A DNA stretch of 64,000 nucleotides from Saprospiraceae bacterium (lineage in GTDB: Bacteria > Bacteroidota > Bacteroidia > Chitinophagales > Saprospiraceae): contig JANQLV010000060.1 in NCBI GenBank assembly GCA_028280415.1, forward strand, positions 1-64,000. The letters run 5' to 3'. The notes under the pieces are model-generated. The model was given only the letters and a program-made list of their open reading frames with translations, did not search any database and had not been told where the DNA came from. How positions within the stretch are numbered: the first letter of the stretch is position 1; every line of letters starts with the position of its first letter. Position numbers and translations under genes: made by a program. Of the stretch, positions 35,018 to 45,161 are shown piece by piece.

Positions 35018-35647
35018 TCAGTTCCAGAAAAGATTGAGGAATAAAAGCCAGATTTCCTTCCCGCTATTATGGATAATGAAATAGGTATTTAATTCTTGTG
35101 GAGAGTAATCAGAATAATTTACAGCACACCAGGAAGTATTCTGCAGGCGATAAATCTTATAATCATACCAGTTTCCTCCCAGAATTAAATCAATGAATTT
35201 GATGGTTTCCTGTTTAATCCAGCTCAGGTTAGTTCTTGTCTGCAAATCCTTAACGATAGCAGTATCCAGTTCAATCGGCGGGATAGAGGATATATTCTCC
35301 TCTTTAATTTCGGGATACACAAACTTTTGTTCTTCTTCGTCCAGTTCTCTAATGCCAGCCGCATTTATTTTTACTTGTAAAGTTTTGATCAGCCAGCTAC
35401 AATAAGCTAAATCCCTTTCTCTCGATGCTTCCACCATTTGCTGGTGATTTAAAACACTCGAATTATTCTCCGAAATTCCTTGAAGTAATTTATGCTCAAA
35501 GGCTTTAAGCCCCTTTGTCGGTTCTAATCGAAGCAAATCAAAAGTTACTGGCGATTTTAAATCCGAATAGTCTAACCTTAATAGTGGAAAATCCCTGTTA
35601 TTTATTGATTCCCTAAAATCGTCAATCCGAAAGCTAAGATTATCCAT
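35018..35647 (-). CDS. Hypothetical protein
   Basis: 209 residues, no signal peptide or TM helix, mildly acidic. I recognise no domain. The N-terminal half looks alpha-helical (LKAFEHKLLQGI, ERDLAYCSWLIKTLQVKI), and the C-terminal 50 residues are strand-like and aromatic (YDYKIYRLQNTSWCAVNYS). It lies 18 bp downstream of the DUF554 gene on the same strand and converges with rfbA; possibly co-transcribed with the DUF554 gene. Confidence 0.65.
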   Translation of the reverse strand: MDNLSFRIDDFRESINNRDFPLLRLDYSDLKSPVTFDLLRLEPTKGLKAFEHKLLQGISENNSSVLNHQQMVEASRERDLAYCSWLIKTLQVKINAAGIRELDEEEQKFVYPEIKEENISSIPPIELDTAIVKDLQTRTNLSWIKQETIKFIDLILGGNWYDYKIYRLQNTSWCAVNYSDYSPQELNTYFIIHNSGKEIWLLFLNLFWN

Positions 35648-35665
35648 TAAATGCCTGTTTAAAAA

Positions 35666-36391
35666 TCAAGCTTTTAACCCCAGTCGACTGTAAATCCAGT
35701 TCATGACTAATACAATGATAAAAGCCGGGGCCAAACTGGCCACTTTTAAATCTTCCAGCACCAGGACTTTCAAGGCCAATGCGATCAAAAGCGCTCCCCC
35801 AACAGCACTGATTTGGGAAATAATGGATTTTGTAAAAACAGATTTTGCCTTACCAGCAATTAAGGTGAGCCCTCCCTGGATGAGTAACATCGGGAAAATA
35901 GAAACCAATACGCCCAATCCGCCATACGTTGAAGTCAGGACAATAGCCATAACTCCATCAAAAATGGACTTAACAATCAAGAGTTCTCGCTTATTTTGGA
36001 TACCCTCTTCGATCGCTCCAACAATTGTGATGGGACTGGCACAGAAAAGTACAAAAGCAGCAATTAATCCCGCTAAAAATCGATCCTGGCCAATATTAAA
36101 TTGACTTTCCACACCATTTTTCCAGCCTTCAAGTATCTCTTTGATTTCCAGCCATTCTCCCAATATCCCTCCGAGAATCAAGCTAATAATAAAGATCAGC
36201 ATCATCTCATCTTTGATCTTTAAACTCATTTGAATCCCCAGAATAAGAATGCCAATCCCCAGCGCCTGTTCTGTAATCAGGCTTACATCATGTTGAAGGT
36301 CCGGAACTAATTGATGCAAGATCAAACCGATAATGCTACCTACGAGAACAGTAGCCATATTGATAAAAGTACCGATAGGGAGTTTGCTCAT
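35666..36391 (-). CDS. DUF554 family membrane protein
   Basis: 241 residues with about seven hydrophobic helices. The N-terminus PIGTFINMATVLVGSIIGLIL, the central FCASPITIVGAIEEGI and the region SIFDGVMAIVLTSTYGGLGV are characteristic of DUF554, an inner-membrane family sometimes annotated as YdfK-like. Transport activity is suspected but not established. It is the first gene of a likely two-gene unit with the hypothetical protein at 35018-35647. Confidence 0.9.
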   Translation of the reverse strand: MSKLPIGTFINMATVLVGSIIGLILHQLVPDLQHDVSLITEQALGIGILILGIQMSLKIKDEMMLIFIISLILGGILGEWLEIKEILEGWKNGVESQFNIGQDRFLAGLIAAFVLFCASPITIVGAIEEGIQNKRELLIVKSIFDGVMAIVLTSTYGGLGVLVSIFPMLLIQGGLTLIAGKAKSVFTKSIISQISAVGGALLIALALKVLVLEDLKVASLAPAFIIVLVMNWIYSRLGLKA

Positions 36392-36551
36392 AGTCCGTTA
36401 AGATATTTAATGTATGTTATTTTTCATACCAAAACATCAAAAATTGATATCACGCTGCAAAGTTAATGAAGTAATTCAAACTTTCGGAATCAGATTAGCA
36501 GTAAATATGCGGTAAAATAATACAGCAATTTATTCTTGCTTATTTCAAGAC

Positions 36552-38609
36552 CTATTTCTCCGTCGCTTTTTTTTGCGCATCGTCTTTTTCTTTGGTTACT
36601 TTTTCTTTGTGCTTAATCCGGCTTATTATGTTTTCAATGATTTGCTCATAAGCTGGTTTTTTAAATACAAGCTTTCGTTCACCACCGTAATAAATAGTTT
36701 TCATGCTTATATCTTTAATTGATCGAACACTCGATATTAATACTTCAAAATAGCGATGCCGTTTCACTTCCGAAAACAGCGATTCGTAATTTGTGTTAGC
36801 CACTTCTTTGTAGGGTTCTAATTGATACTCATATTTTCTATTATCATAATACTGACAGTTAATAAACTCCAGTTCATTAACTTCTAACCTGTTTATGATC
36901 TCCCAGTATCTGGGATCCAGGATAAACAGCTCTGTCTGGTTTCCATAACTCAGTAAAGTGATAAAAGAAAATTGTTCTAACTCCCTGAGCAGTAAATAAT
37001 CATTCATTTTTTCATATTTCAGTTTGGGCAAATACAAAAAGTCCCTATCTCCAAACTCCTGACCAAGCTTTTCTATCAACCCTTCAATATATTTAACATC
37101 CCCACTGGTTTCTTCCCTGATGGGAATAGCTTCTTTCCCCTGTTTTACGACAATAATGAAATCACTCAGTATGCTTAATTTTCTGTTTTTTAGTTTTTCA
37201 CTCAATTCTTTATGGAGTAGGCGTTCTGCATATTCCCGATATTGGATATTACTGTTTTCCAGATATTTTTTGAGCAAGACTTTCATGGCTTCTTCGTTGT
37301 GAAACAAGGCCAATGCGTTGGATAAAATGCACTCCGGATTTTCGTACAGCTCGCCGACTTGAGCAAAAAAACGAAAGGCTTCATCGTAAGTGGTAAATTT
37401 TGGCTCGCCTTCCCAGTAAAATTTCCCCTGGATAACATCAAAAGCGTCCGGAGGAAAGGCTAGAATCTCATAGGGAAATTCTTCAAAAAGATTCGCTTCT
37501 ATCCTCGCCTTCTTCCGGCCTTCCTCCGTTTCAATTTCTTTCAAATAACTAAAGGTGATGAAATTTTTATCCCATAAGCTATTATCCAAATAACCCGCTC
37601 GTCGAATAGCTTCCATCAAATAATAGACATATACAGGGTTTTCAATATCATACAAATGAAAAATAAAGGCCTTTTCAATACATTTCAGATAATCGAAATC
37701 GATCAAAAGGTATTTCAAGATTTCCGGTTTAGCCTGTTTTCTAAATTCTACAAATCCATTTTTTGAAAAGAGAAAGTCCTTGCCTGTTGTATCCGGATGC
37801 TCTTTCATATAAGCCTCAATACGAGCCAGTCTTCTTTCGGAGGCAGGGTGGGTCGTCTCAGTAAGCTCCCACAAATCCCAATACTTTGCAAGTGTCTTTT
37901 TCTCTTGCCTTTCGGATATTTTAAAAGCCTGAATCAGACCATTAGTAGAGTATCCCGAGGCAGCGACCCATTGATAAGCAAGAGAATCGGCTTCCAGTTC
38001 CGATTTGATTGAAAACTTACTATAGGCATCTTTATTTTTATAAAAAACTCTCGGTTTAAAATCACCTCGTTCTGATTTTACATAGGTATTAATCGAGTGT
38101 TTTAGATAGTAATGCGCCAGTTCATGTGCTATAATACCCGCCAGCGTAGCTTCGTTTTCAATTTCTGCAAATACCCCGATGTTGATAAACATCATTCCCG
38201 AAGGTGTCATGTAAGCATTAAATTCACCATTTTTGACCAGATAAGCCTGAAGATATTTTTCACCTTTTAATTCATCCGGGACAACTTCTTCTAAAATCTT
38301 ATTGAGATAGCCTTCAAAAGCAGGCCAATCACTATAAATCAATCCGCTGGAAAACAGATTCGAAGTCTGAATAGAAGATAAATCCGCATATCGATAGGTT
38401 TTCCTCGGGTATTTCTCATGCCTCAAATCATCTGGAATAGCTTCATAAATATAATTTCTGAGTTCCGTTACATCCAGTTCAAATCTTTTGGGTAAGGTAT
38501 CTATATAGGTTCGGGCAAAAGGCGAGTATGCTTTCTGGCTATAAGCAAAATTAAGGCTGGCTACAATAAGTGCAAAAAATAACTTCAGTTTCAATGGATT
38601 AATTTTCAT
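36552..38609 (-). CDS. M48-family metalloprotease, secreted
   Basis: 685 residues. A signal peptide ends around Ser24 (LNFAYSQ). The M48 catalytic region has HELAH (His162, Glu163, His166) and the third zinc ligand Glu206 in SELEADSLAYQWV. The C-terminal 400 residues are helical and then strand-rich, ending in a Lys/Glu-rich tail, and do not look like the TPR domain of BepA. It should act in the periplasm, perhaps on misfolded envelope proteins. The protein is about 200 residues longer than BepA-type M48 enzymes. The sugar nucleotidyltransferase gene lies 84 bp upstream on the same strand. Confidence 0.9.
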   Translation of the reverse strand: MKINPLKLKLFFALIVASLNFAYSQKAYSPFARTYIDTLPKRFELDVTELRNYIYEAIPDDLRHEKYPRKTYRYADLSSIQTSNLFSSGLIYSDWPAFEGYLNKILEEVVPDELKGEKYLQAYLVKNGEFNAYMTPSGMMFINIGVFAEIENEATLAGIIAHELAHYYLKHSINTYVKSERGDFKPRVFYKNKDAYSKFSIKSELEADSLAYQWVAASGYSTNGLIQAFKISERQEKKTLAKYWDLWELTETTHPASERRLARIEAYMKEHPDTTGKDFLFSKNGFVEFRKQAKPEILKYLLIDFDYLKCIEKAFIFHLYDIENPVYVYYLMEAIRRAGYLDNSLWDKNFITFSYLKEIETEEGRKKARIEANLFEEFPYEILAFPPDAFDVIQGKFYWEGEPKFTTYDEAFRFFAQVGELYENPECILSNALALFHNEEAMKVLLKKYLENSNIQYREYAERLLHKELSEKLKNRKLSILSDFIIVVKQGKEAIPIREETSGDVKYIEGLIEKLGQEFGDRDFLYLPKLKYEKMNDYLLLRELEQFSFITLLSYGNQTELFILDPRYWEIINRLEVNELEFINCQYYDNRKYEYQLEPYKEVANTNYESLFSEVKRHRYFEVLISSVRSIKDISMKTIYYGGERKLVFKKPAYEQIIENIISRIKHKEKVTKEKDDAQKKATEK

Positions 38610-38693
38610 GCTTTATTTGATGTTTACAAATTCAAATTTATCCCTTTTGCAGGCTAAGCGCAAAATACCGGCTGGCAGGAGTATAAAAAGAAC

Positions 38694-39431
38694 CTACGAA
38701 GATGGATTTAAAACTTTTGCCGTAATTCCCCTGGCCATTTCCAGTTCCTCCGGTTTTCCAACGTCGATCCAGATATCCTCATCGTGCGGATAGCTGTAAA
38801 TCGCATGTTCACTGGCCAGCCTGAGATAAGTATCAATAATAGAAAACTTTCCTTCTTCGGTCATCAGTCCAAAAATTTGTGGACTAATAATATGAATTCC
38901 GCTAAAAGCCCGGAGTTGCAGTTTTCCTTGCTTGGCTCTGCACATTTTCACTTCGCCCGTTTTGATATTTTGCCAACCGTGAAGCAACCGGTTTTCATCA
39001 AAAATTAAATAGCGCGAAGTACTCCGTTGACGGGTTGCCAGACTTGCCAGGGCATTAAGTTGACAATGGGCATCATACATTTTTTTCAGATCGATATTTG
39101 TAATGATATCCGTATTACAGAGCAGGAAAGGAGCATCACCAAAAAAAGCGCTGGCTTTTTTTAAACCTCCTCCTGTTTCCAGAATTTGATCCCGCTCATC
39201 TGATATTGCGATATTGATCCCAAAATTTCCCTGCTGTTCTAAAAAACGAATAATCTGTTCAGCGAAATGATGGACGTTGATAATGATATCATCAAAGCCA
39301 TAATGAATCAACCTTCGTATTGCGATTTCCAGCAATGGTATGTCATCGACCTTTACCATCGCCTTCGGTAGATTATTCGTCAAAGGTCGAAGCCGTGTTC
39401 CCAAACCCGCCGCAAGGATCATTGCCTGCAT
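38694..39431 (-). CDS. Sugar-1-phosphate nucleotidyltransferase (MurU/HddC-like)
   Basis: 245 residues. The signature AAGLGTRLRPLTNNLPKAM spans 7-25, followed by the conserved Asp in LLCNTDIITNID and by DEDIWIDVGKPEEL near the C-terminus. The single-domain length and motifs fit MurNAc-1-phosphate uridylyltransferase (MurU) of the peptidoglycan recycling route or a related NDP-sugar enzyme. In many bacteria murU lies beside amgK kinase; no kinase gene is adjacent here, so the substrate stays open. Confidence 0.88.
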   Translation of the reverse strand: MQAMILAAGLGTRLRPLTNNLPKAMVKVDDIPLLEIAIRRLIHYGFDDIIINVHHFAEQIIRFLEQQGNFGINIAISDERDQILETGGGLKKASAFFGDAPFLLCNTDIITNIDLKKMYDAHCQLNALASLATRQRSTSRYLIFDENRLLHGWQNIKTGEVKMCRAKQGKLQLRAFSGIHIISPQIFGLMTEEGKFSIIDTYLRLASEHAIYSYPHDEDIWIDVGKPEELEMARGITAKVLNPSS

Positions 39432-39556
39432 TAATAATTTACTTGTGTTAAAAAATGCGGGATAAAAATAATAAAAGAAAAGCTCTTTTCAGCTTTCAAA
39501 TATCAGCTGATGAAAAACGAACATTAAGCAACATTTCGCGGGCAAGGATTCTTTTG

Positions 39557-39564
39557 TATTTTTG
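39557..39564 (+). promoter_or_regulatory. TATTTTTG promoter box
   Basis: Exact TAnnTTTG match 10 bp ahead of ATG 39575. TTTCG at 39534-39538, 18 bp upstream, may be a degenerate -33 element. This supports the small gene that follows. Confidence 0.5.
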
Positions 39565-39574
39565 TAATAAAAAT

Positions 39575-39739
39575 ATGTCCTACACTTCACGGCATCGATA
39601 TAAAAACAGAAGAGAGAAATTTAAACAAACCAAAAGGAAGACCAGTATTGTCTTGATACTCATTATTCTGGCACTAACTTTTCTGGCTATCCGCAACTGG
39701 CAAGCCCTAAAGGATTGGTATATTACAACATTTACCTAG
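39575..39739 (+). CDS. Small basic single-pass membrane protein
   Basis: 54 residues from ATG 39575. The N-terminal 25 residues are very basic (RHRYKNRREKFKQTKRK), then one TM helix (about 24-42, ending LAIRNW), then a short tail. A promoter box sits directly upstream, so I treat this as a real gene despite its size. The basic, cytoplasmic N-terminus recalls the small protein at 59497-59817, but sequence similarity is not obvious. Function unknown. Confidence 0.6.
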   Translation: MSYTSRHRYKNRREKFKQTKRKTSIVLILIILALTFLAIRNWQALKDWYITTFT

Positions 39740-39903
39740 ACGGTCCTAAATCCAGGTTTACAACACATGCCTGCTCTGCTGACACCTGAGCTATAAGGCA
39801 TTTCATAGCCTCAAAGTGATCCTTCAGGGGAGATTTCGCTCACTCAGCATTTTTTGCTCGTTATTCCGCTTTAAAGGCAAGATATTGAGTAAAAATAGCG
39901 AAA

Positions 39904-40737
39904 ATGGTCTCCAATATCTTAATCCAAAAGCCCCGTACGAGCAGGCAGATCACGGAGTTCTTCGCAAGAATCAAAAAAGAATTCCCTGTCATTCACTTAT
40001 TTGCCGTGTTGCAGCTAGGCCTGTCAGGTGCTTGTCTGATCGCTAGTTTTTTTGATCCCAGAGAGCTTATGGGATTAAATATTTGGATCAAGCCTGCAAA
40101 ATTTTTATTCTCTTCCGCTGTTTTTCTCTGGACAATTGCCTGGTATCTTAGTATTTACCCTTTTCGGAAAAATACTAAACGGTGGATGGGCATCAGCTTT
40201 ATTTTTATCCTCTTGGTAGAAAACTTTATCATTTCTATGCAGGCTAGTCGTGGAGTGCTGTCTCATTATAATATTAATACGGTTTTCGATGCCTGTGCAT
40301 TCCGAATTATGGCTATTGGAATCGGGGCACTCACTTTGCTTATGATATTCCTGAGCATTAAATCATTTACCGTAAAGCTCAAAGTTTCCGGGATAATGCT
40401 CTGGAGTATTCGGATTGCCTTACTGGCTTTTTTATTCGGAAGTGTAGCCGGAAGTACCATGGCCGGACAAATGGGGCATAATATTGGAGTAACTGATGGT
40501 GGGGAAGGTCTGCCCTTGTTAAACTGGAGTACGGTCGGCGGTGATTTAAGAGTCGCTCATTTTATGGGGCTACATGCTTTACAGGTCATCCCTTTGGCTA
40601 CCTTTTTAATTACAAAAAATGTAAAATCAGAAAAAAAGGCTTTCATACTCAGCATTGTTTTTGCAATTTTATATATGCTATGGATTATTTTTACGTATTT
40701 ACAAGCTCAGTTTGGTCAGCCTTTAATAGCATTATAA
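39904..40737 (+). CDS. Polytopic membrane protein, uncharacterised
   Basis: 277 residues with seven likely TM helices. Helix-associated motifs include GLNIWIKPAKFLFSS, ENFIISMQASRG, SHYN and, near the C-terminus, RVAHFMGLHALQVIP, whose conserved histidines could bind a metal or haem. I do not recognise the family name. The gene lies 53 bp ahead of the LytS-type kinase gene and may be co-transcribed with the two-component pair, so a role as accessory sensor or as target is possible. Confidence 0.78.
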   Translation: MVSNILIQKPRTSRQITEFFARIKKEFPVIHLFAVLQLGLSGACLIASFFDPRELMGLNIWIKPAKFLFSSAVFLWTIAWYLSIYPFRKNTKRWMGISFIFILLVENFIISMQASRGVLSHYNINTVFDACAFRIMAIGIGALTLLMIFLSIKSFTVKLKVSGIMLWSIRIALLAFLFGSVAGSTMAGQMGHNIGVTDGGEGLPLLNWSTVGGDLRVAHFMGLHALQVIPLATFLITKNVKSEKKAFILSIVFAILYMLWIIFTYLQAQFGQPLIAL

Positions 40738-40790
40738 TTTTTTAATCAAACCCCGAAACCCGGATACCAGAACTCAATACCCGAAAAGAT

Positions 40791-41843
40791 ATGTTTAAAA
40801 ATGACATACAATATCTTGGATTCAATGACCTTTGGTTAATCATCGTGGGTATTATTGTTTTAGGCTTTTTGATTCCATTGATTTTCTTCGGTGTAGATAT
40901 CTCCGATAATCCGGGAGAATACCCAAGTATCTGGCTGGAAGCAAGTATATTCGTTGCCTGCTACTGGATGGTCAATCGCTTTATGATTATCAAATCCCGG
41001 AAAATATTTCCTTCCTGGCAGATGACCTCCAAGCGCCTGATTTTAGTGATCATCAGTACTTTTTTCCTGATTTCTTTAACGGGTATGATCATTAAGCCGA
41101 TAATTATCGGCTTTCTCCGCGTTCTGGAGCTTGAATGTCATGAACCTACGCCACTCCAGGGAATCGCTGCAACTTATACGGCTACTTTTTTTATGATGGC
41201 TGTATACGAATCAATTTGGTATTATAGTCAATTAAAGAAATCCATACAGGAAAAAGAGCAGGTAAAAATTGCGCATGTACAAACACAATTGGATGGTTTG
41301 CGCAATCAGGTAAATCCTCACTTTCTTTTTAATAGCCTGAATACCCTCAACCACATCGTCGAATACGAAGACAAGGCCGTAGCTAAGAATTTTATCAATC
41401 AACTTTCAAAGGTCTACCGATATATTCTGGATAGCCGGGAAGAATCGACGATTAATCTGGAAGCAGAACTGGATTTTGTAGAAGCTTATATCGCCATTCA
41501 AAAAGAACGTTTCCTGGAAAACTTAAACGTCAAAATTGAAATTCCTCCTCGTTTTTTTAATAAAAAAATCATTCCCCTTAGCCTCCAACTATTAATAGAA
41601 AATGCGATTAAACACAATGTAATTTCCACAAAAAAACCGCTCCACATTTGTATCCGAACCAGTGAGGACGGATCATATATTTACGTCGAAAATAATTTGC
41701 AAAAAAAATCAAAAGTTCTACACTCCACTAAAGTAGGTCTTGACAATATTAAGGAACGATATCGCTTGCTTTCGGAAGAACAAAAAGTAGAAGTCAAAGA
41801 AACCGAAGAACAATTTGCAGTCAGCATTCCATTATTACAGTAA
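40791..41843 (+). CDS. LytS/YehU-type sensor histidine kinase
   Basis: 350 residues. Four N-terminal TM helices (about 13-33, 48-65, 83-108, 125-145), a short coiled segment, then the His_kinase domain with phospho-acceptor His177 in NQVNPHFLFNSLNTL and a truncated HATPase with LLIENAIKHN and VGLDNIKERY. This is the Bacteroidota form of LytS-like kinases, lacking a periplasmic sensor domain. The cognate LytTR regulator gene starts 24 bp after its stop. Confidence 0.94.
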   Translation: MFKNDIQYLGFNDLWLIIVGIIVLGFLIPLIFFGVDISDNPGEYPSIWLEASIFVACYWMVNRFMIIKSRKIFPSWQMTSKRLILVIISTFFLISLTGMIIKPIIIGFLRVLELECHEPTPLQGIAATYTATFFMMAVYESIWYYSQLKKSIQEKEQVKIAHVQTQLDGLRNQVNPHFLFNSLNTLNHIVEYEDKAVAKNFINQLSKVYRYILDSREESTINLEAELDFVEAYIAIQKERFLENLNVKIEIPPRFFNKKIIPLSLQLLIENAIKHNVISTKKPLHICIRTSEDGSYIYVENNLQKKSKVLHSTKVGLDNIKERYRLLSEEQKVEVKETEEQFAVSIPLLQ

Positions 41844-41867
41844 TGCAAATTTCAACTTTTTATTAAA

Positions 41868-42632
41868 ATGAAAATATTAATTATCGAGGATGAAATCAGA
41901 GCCGCTTTACAATTACAGTCCATACTCAAAGAACATTTTTCGGAGATAGATATTCTGGCACGTCTGGAAAGCATAGAAGATAGTCTTGAATGGTTTAAAA
42001 ACAATGAACATCCCCATTTGATTTTTATGGATATCCAACTGGCTGACGGGCTCAGTTTTGAAATCTTCCAGCATACTACCATAGATGCACCCGTCATTTT
42101 CACCACGGCTTATGATGAATATTCCATCAAAGCCTTTAAGGTAAACAGTATTGATTATTTGTTGAAACCAATTCAGGAAGCAGATATCAAAACGGCCGTT
42201 AACAAATATAAAAAACTCTATTCCAGCCAATCTCTTCCACCACTCGACCTGCTCACTGTTGAAAAACTAATTAATAATCTCGCAGTGGATAAATCCCGAA
42301 AACGATTTATGGTCAAAGAAGGAAGCTCTATGACTTTTGTACCCACTGAAGATGTAGCCTATTTCTATTCCGAAGATGGGATCTCTTTCTTAGTAAATCA
42401 GCAGGGGAAACGCTATATTATAGATATGCCGCTCGATGCCATTGAAAAAGACATAGCTGCAAAAAACTTTACACGAATTAATCGCGGACAAATTATCAAT
42501 ATTCAATCCATTGAAAAAATACATCCCTATTTCAACCATCGCTTAAAAATAGATATCAAAGGCAACTCAAAACTAGAGTTTATCGTAAGTCGTAAAAGGG
42601 TGAACGAATTCAAAGCCTGGATCAACCAGTAA
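41868..42632 (+). CDS. LytTR-family response regulator
   Basis: 254 residues: receiver domain with acidic pocket IIEDE, phospho-acceptor Asp55 (FMDIQLADG) and Lys in LLKPIQEADI; then a LytTR DNA-binding domain (about 150-254) with VAYFYSEDG, INRGQIINIQSIEKI and VSRKRVNEFKAWI. It pairs with the kinase just upstream. The TonB-dependent receptor gene 131 bp downstream is the nearest possible target. Confidence 0.94.
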   Translation: MKILIIEDEIRAALQLQSILKEHFSEIDILARLESIEDSLEWFKNNEHPHLIFMDIQLADGLSFEIFQHTTIDAPVIFTTAYDEYSIKAFKVNSIDYLLKPIQEADIKTAVNKYKKLYSSQSLPPLDLLTVEKLINNLAVDKSRKRFMVKEGSSMTFVPTEDVAYFYSEDGISFLVNQQGKRYIIDMPLDAIEKDIAAKNFTRINRGQIINIQSIEKIHPYFNHRLKIDIKGNSKLEFIVSRKRVNEFKAWINQ

Positions 42633-42763
42633 TACTTCAATCAACCGCCCGATACTTCATCTGATCAAAACGATAATTCAACGAAAAGCAATTTTAGATT
42701 TTTTTATTTAGCATCATCTTGTGAGCAAAAGTTATTTTACAATTGCTCATTAAAAGTCTACCA

Positions 42764-45148
42764 ATGAAAAAGTTCTATCTTTTTATGTTTTTCATTTTGT
42801 CAGGATTTATTTCTAATGCACAAAGTGTTACTCAGACGGTAAAAGGACAAATCATAGATAAGCAATCAGAAATCCCTGTCATCGGTGCAACCATACAATG
42901 GATGAGTGATTCACAAACAATTGGTGCGATTACTGACGTTGATGGTTATTTTGTACTCAATAATATTCCGGTAGGTCGCCAGGCTTTTCGCATCACTTAC
43001 CTTGGCTATGAGACTATCACGCTACCTAATGTAGAAGTCACTTCCGGGAAAGAAGTCTACCTTAATATCGCAATGGTTGAATCCGTTCAGGAACTCAATG
43101 AAGTAGTCATCACGACCAAGGTAGCCAAAGACCGGGCAATTAATGAAATGGCCACAGTTTCTGCCCGTACATTTAGCCTGGAGGAGGTTAACCGATATTC
43201 CGGTGGTCGGAGCGACGTAGCCCGCTTAGCTGGCAATTTTGCAGGTGTTGCCACTGCCAATGATTCACGGAATGATATCGTCATTCGCGGCAATTCTCCC
43301 ACCGGCGTTCTTTGGCGATTGGAAGGAATTCCAATTCCCAATCCGAATCACTTTTCTACTACCGGAAGTACGGGAGGACCGGTAAGTGCCCTGAATCCCA
43401 ATGTTTTGAAAAATTCCGATTTCCTGACCAGTGCCTTTCCATCGGAATATGGTAATGCTACCTCTGGTGTATTTGATCTGGGTATGCGCAGTGGCAATAA
43501 GGATAAACATGAATTCACTTTTCAAATGGGTGCTTTTAGTGGATTAGAAGGTATGGCCGAAGGACCGGTTGGAAAAGGTTCATACCTTGTAGCCGCACGT
43601 AATAGTTTCGTTGCTTTGCTCAATGCCCCCGGTACAGCAGCAACACCTTTTTATAGTGATGTAACATTTAAAGTAGATTTACCGACCAAGAAACTTGGAA
43701 AGTTCAGCCTTTTCGGTATAGGCGGAAGAAGCTCCATTGATTTTATTGGTGAAGAGGTAGATGATCAGGATTTATTCTCCGCACAGGATGAAGATTTATC
43801 CGCTGATTCAAAATTTGGCGTAGCTGGTTTAAGACATAATAAGATCATTGGCAAGGATAGTTATATTCGAACAATCATTGCAGGATCATTTTCAAGAAAC
43901 CAATTTTCGGTTGATCGATACTATGATTTAGGAACAACAGAAGAAACAAAATTGCGTTTTTCCGATGGCGACAATATAGAAGGGAGGCTTTCTATTTCTT
44001 CTTTTTATAATAAAAAATTCAGTGCCAAGGCTACGCTTCGTACAGGGGTCTTAATCGAGCAAAGCTATTTCGATCTGAAAACAAGAGATTCGGAGTTTAG
44101 TAGCGATAAAGATGGGGATGGCTATAAAGATATACAGGTCGTATACCAATTCGACGATGCTGTGTTGATCGTTCAACCTTATGCACAGATACAATACAAG
44201 TTTAATAAAAAATGGACCCTCAATGCCGGACTACATGGTTTGTACCAACAGATCAATGAACAATTTGTACTCGAACCCCGGGCATCTCTGAGCTGGAATT
44301 TTGCTCAGCAGCAAAAACTGACCTTTGGCTATGGAATGCATAGTCAGAATCAGCCCCTACCCATATTACTGGCCGAAAGCCAGGATGAAGATGGTAATCG
44401 CTTCCAGACCAATAAAGATTTGCAATTTTCCAGAAGCCAGCATTATGTATTAGGTTATGATTATGCTTTCGCTCCGGATTGGCGTGCCAAGATCGAAATA
44501 TATTATCAAGATATCGATCGCGTCGCAGTAGATAGTGAAGCCAGTTCTTTTTCCATGCTAAACCTCGGAGCAGACTTTGGTTTTCCAACGGGAAAAATAA
44601 ATCTGGCTAATGAAGGAACAGGTTATAATCAAGGTATAGAATTGACTATTGAAAAATTCTTTAGCAATGGATTTCATAGCTTACTGACCGCCTCTGTTTT
44701 TGATTCAAAATACGAGGGAAGCGATGGAATTGAACGCAATACTGCATTCAACAATCAATTTGTCTTCAACATTCTTGCGGGTAAAGAATTTAAAGTTGGG
44801 AAACAAAAACAAAATGCTTTTACAATAGACTCCAGGCTTACCACTGCCGACGGCAGGTTTTATACGCCGGTTGATTTAGAGGCTTCCCGCCTGGCTGGTT
44901 TTGAAATTCGTCAGGAAGACAAAGCTTTTTCAGAGCAATACGAGACCTACTTCCGCTGGGATGTGAAAATTGGATTCAAATTTAACAGTACGAAACGCAA
45001 ATTTTCTCAACAAGTATTTCTCGATTTTCAAAACGTCACTAATCGCAAAAATATCTTTTCCAGAGATTATAATCGCCTGACGAATGAAGTAAACAACGTT
45101 TATCAAATTGGCTTCTTTCCAGACTTTTTGTACAGAATTCAGTTTTAA
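42764..45148 (+). CDS. TonB-dependent receptor with N-terminal carboxypeptidase-regulatory domain
   Basis: From ATG 42764 (an upstream TTG is not convincing) 794 residues. A signal peptide ends near ISNAQ; residues about 22-108 form a carboxypeptidase-D-regulatory-like sandwich (VKGQIIDKQSE... TYLGYET); then a plug (about 115-235; IVIRGNSPTGVLWRLEGIPIPNPNHF) and an outer-membrane barrel ending FPDFLYRIQF. No SusD gene follows, so it is not part of a classic polysaccharide locus. Ligand unknown. It lies after the LytS/LytTR pair and may answer to it. Confidence 0.9.
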   Translation: MKKFYLFMFFILSGFISNAQSVTQTVKGQIIDKQSEIPVIGATIQWMSDSQTIGAITDVDGYFVLNNIPVGRQAFRITYLGYETITLPNVEVTSGKEVYLNIAMVESVQELNEVVITTKVAKDRAINEMATVSARTFSLEEVNRYSGGRSDVARLAGNFAGVATANDSRNDIVIRGNSPTGVLWRLEGIPIPNPNHFSTTGSTGGPVSALNPNVLKNSDFLTSAFPSEYGNATSGVFDLGMRSGNKDKHEFTFQMGAFSGLEGMAEGPVGKGSYLVAARNSFVALLNAPGTAATPFYSDVTFKVDLPTKKLGKFSLFGIGGRSSIDFIGEEVDDQDLFSAQDEDLSADSKFGVAGLRHNKIIGKDSYIRTIIAGSFSRNQFSVDRYYDLGTTEETKLRFSDGDNIEGRLSISSFYNKKFSAKATLRTGVLIEQSYFDLKTRDSEFSSDKDGDGYKDIQVVYQFDDAVLIVQPYAQIQYKFNKKWTLNAGLHGLYQQINEQFVLEPRASLSWNFAQQQKLTFGYGMHSQNQPLPILLAESQDEDGNRFQTNKDLQFSRSQHYVLGYDYAFAPDWRAKIEIYYQDIDRVAVDSEASSFSMLNLGADFGFPTGKINLANEGTGYNQGIELTIEKFFSNGFHSLLTASVFDSKYEGSDGIERNTAFNNQFVFNILAGKEFKVGKQKQNAFTIDSRLTTADGRFYTPVDLEASRLAGFEIRQEDKAFSEQYETYFRWDVKIGFKFNSTKRKFSQQVFLDFQNVTNRKNIFSRDYNRLTNEVNNVYQIGFFPDFLYRIQF

Positions 45149-45161
45149 TTAATATTCGTTT

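Noticed and set aside
42764-45148. TonB-dependent receptor as SusC of the beta-glucan locus
   Set aside because: It is 21 kb away, has no SusD partner, and sits next to a LytS/LytTR pair.
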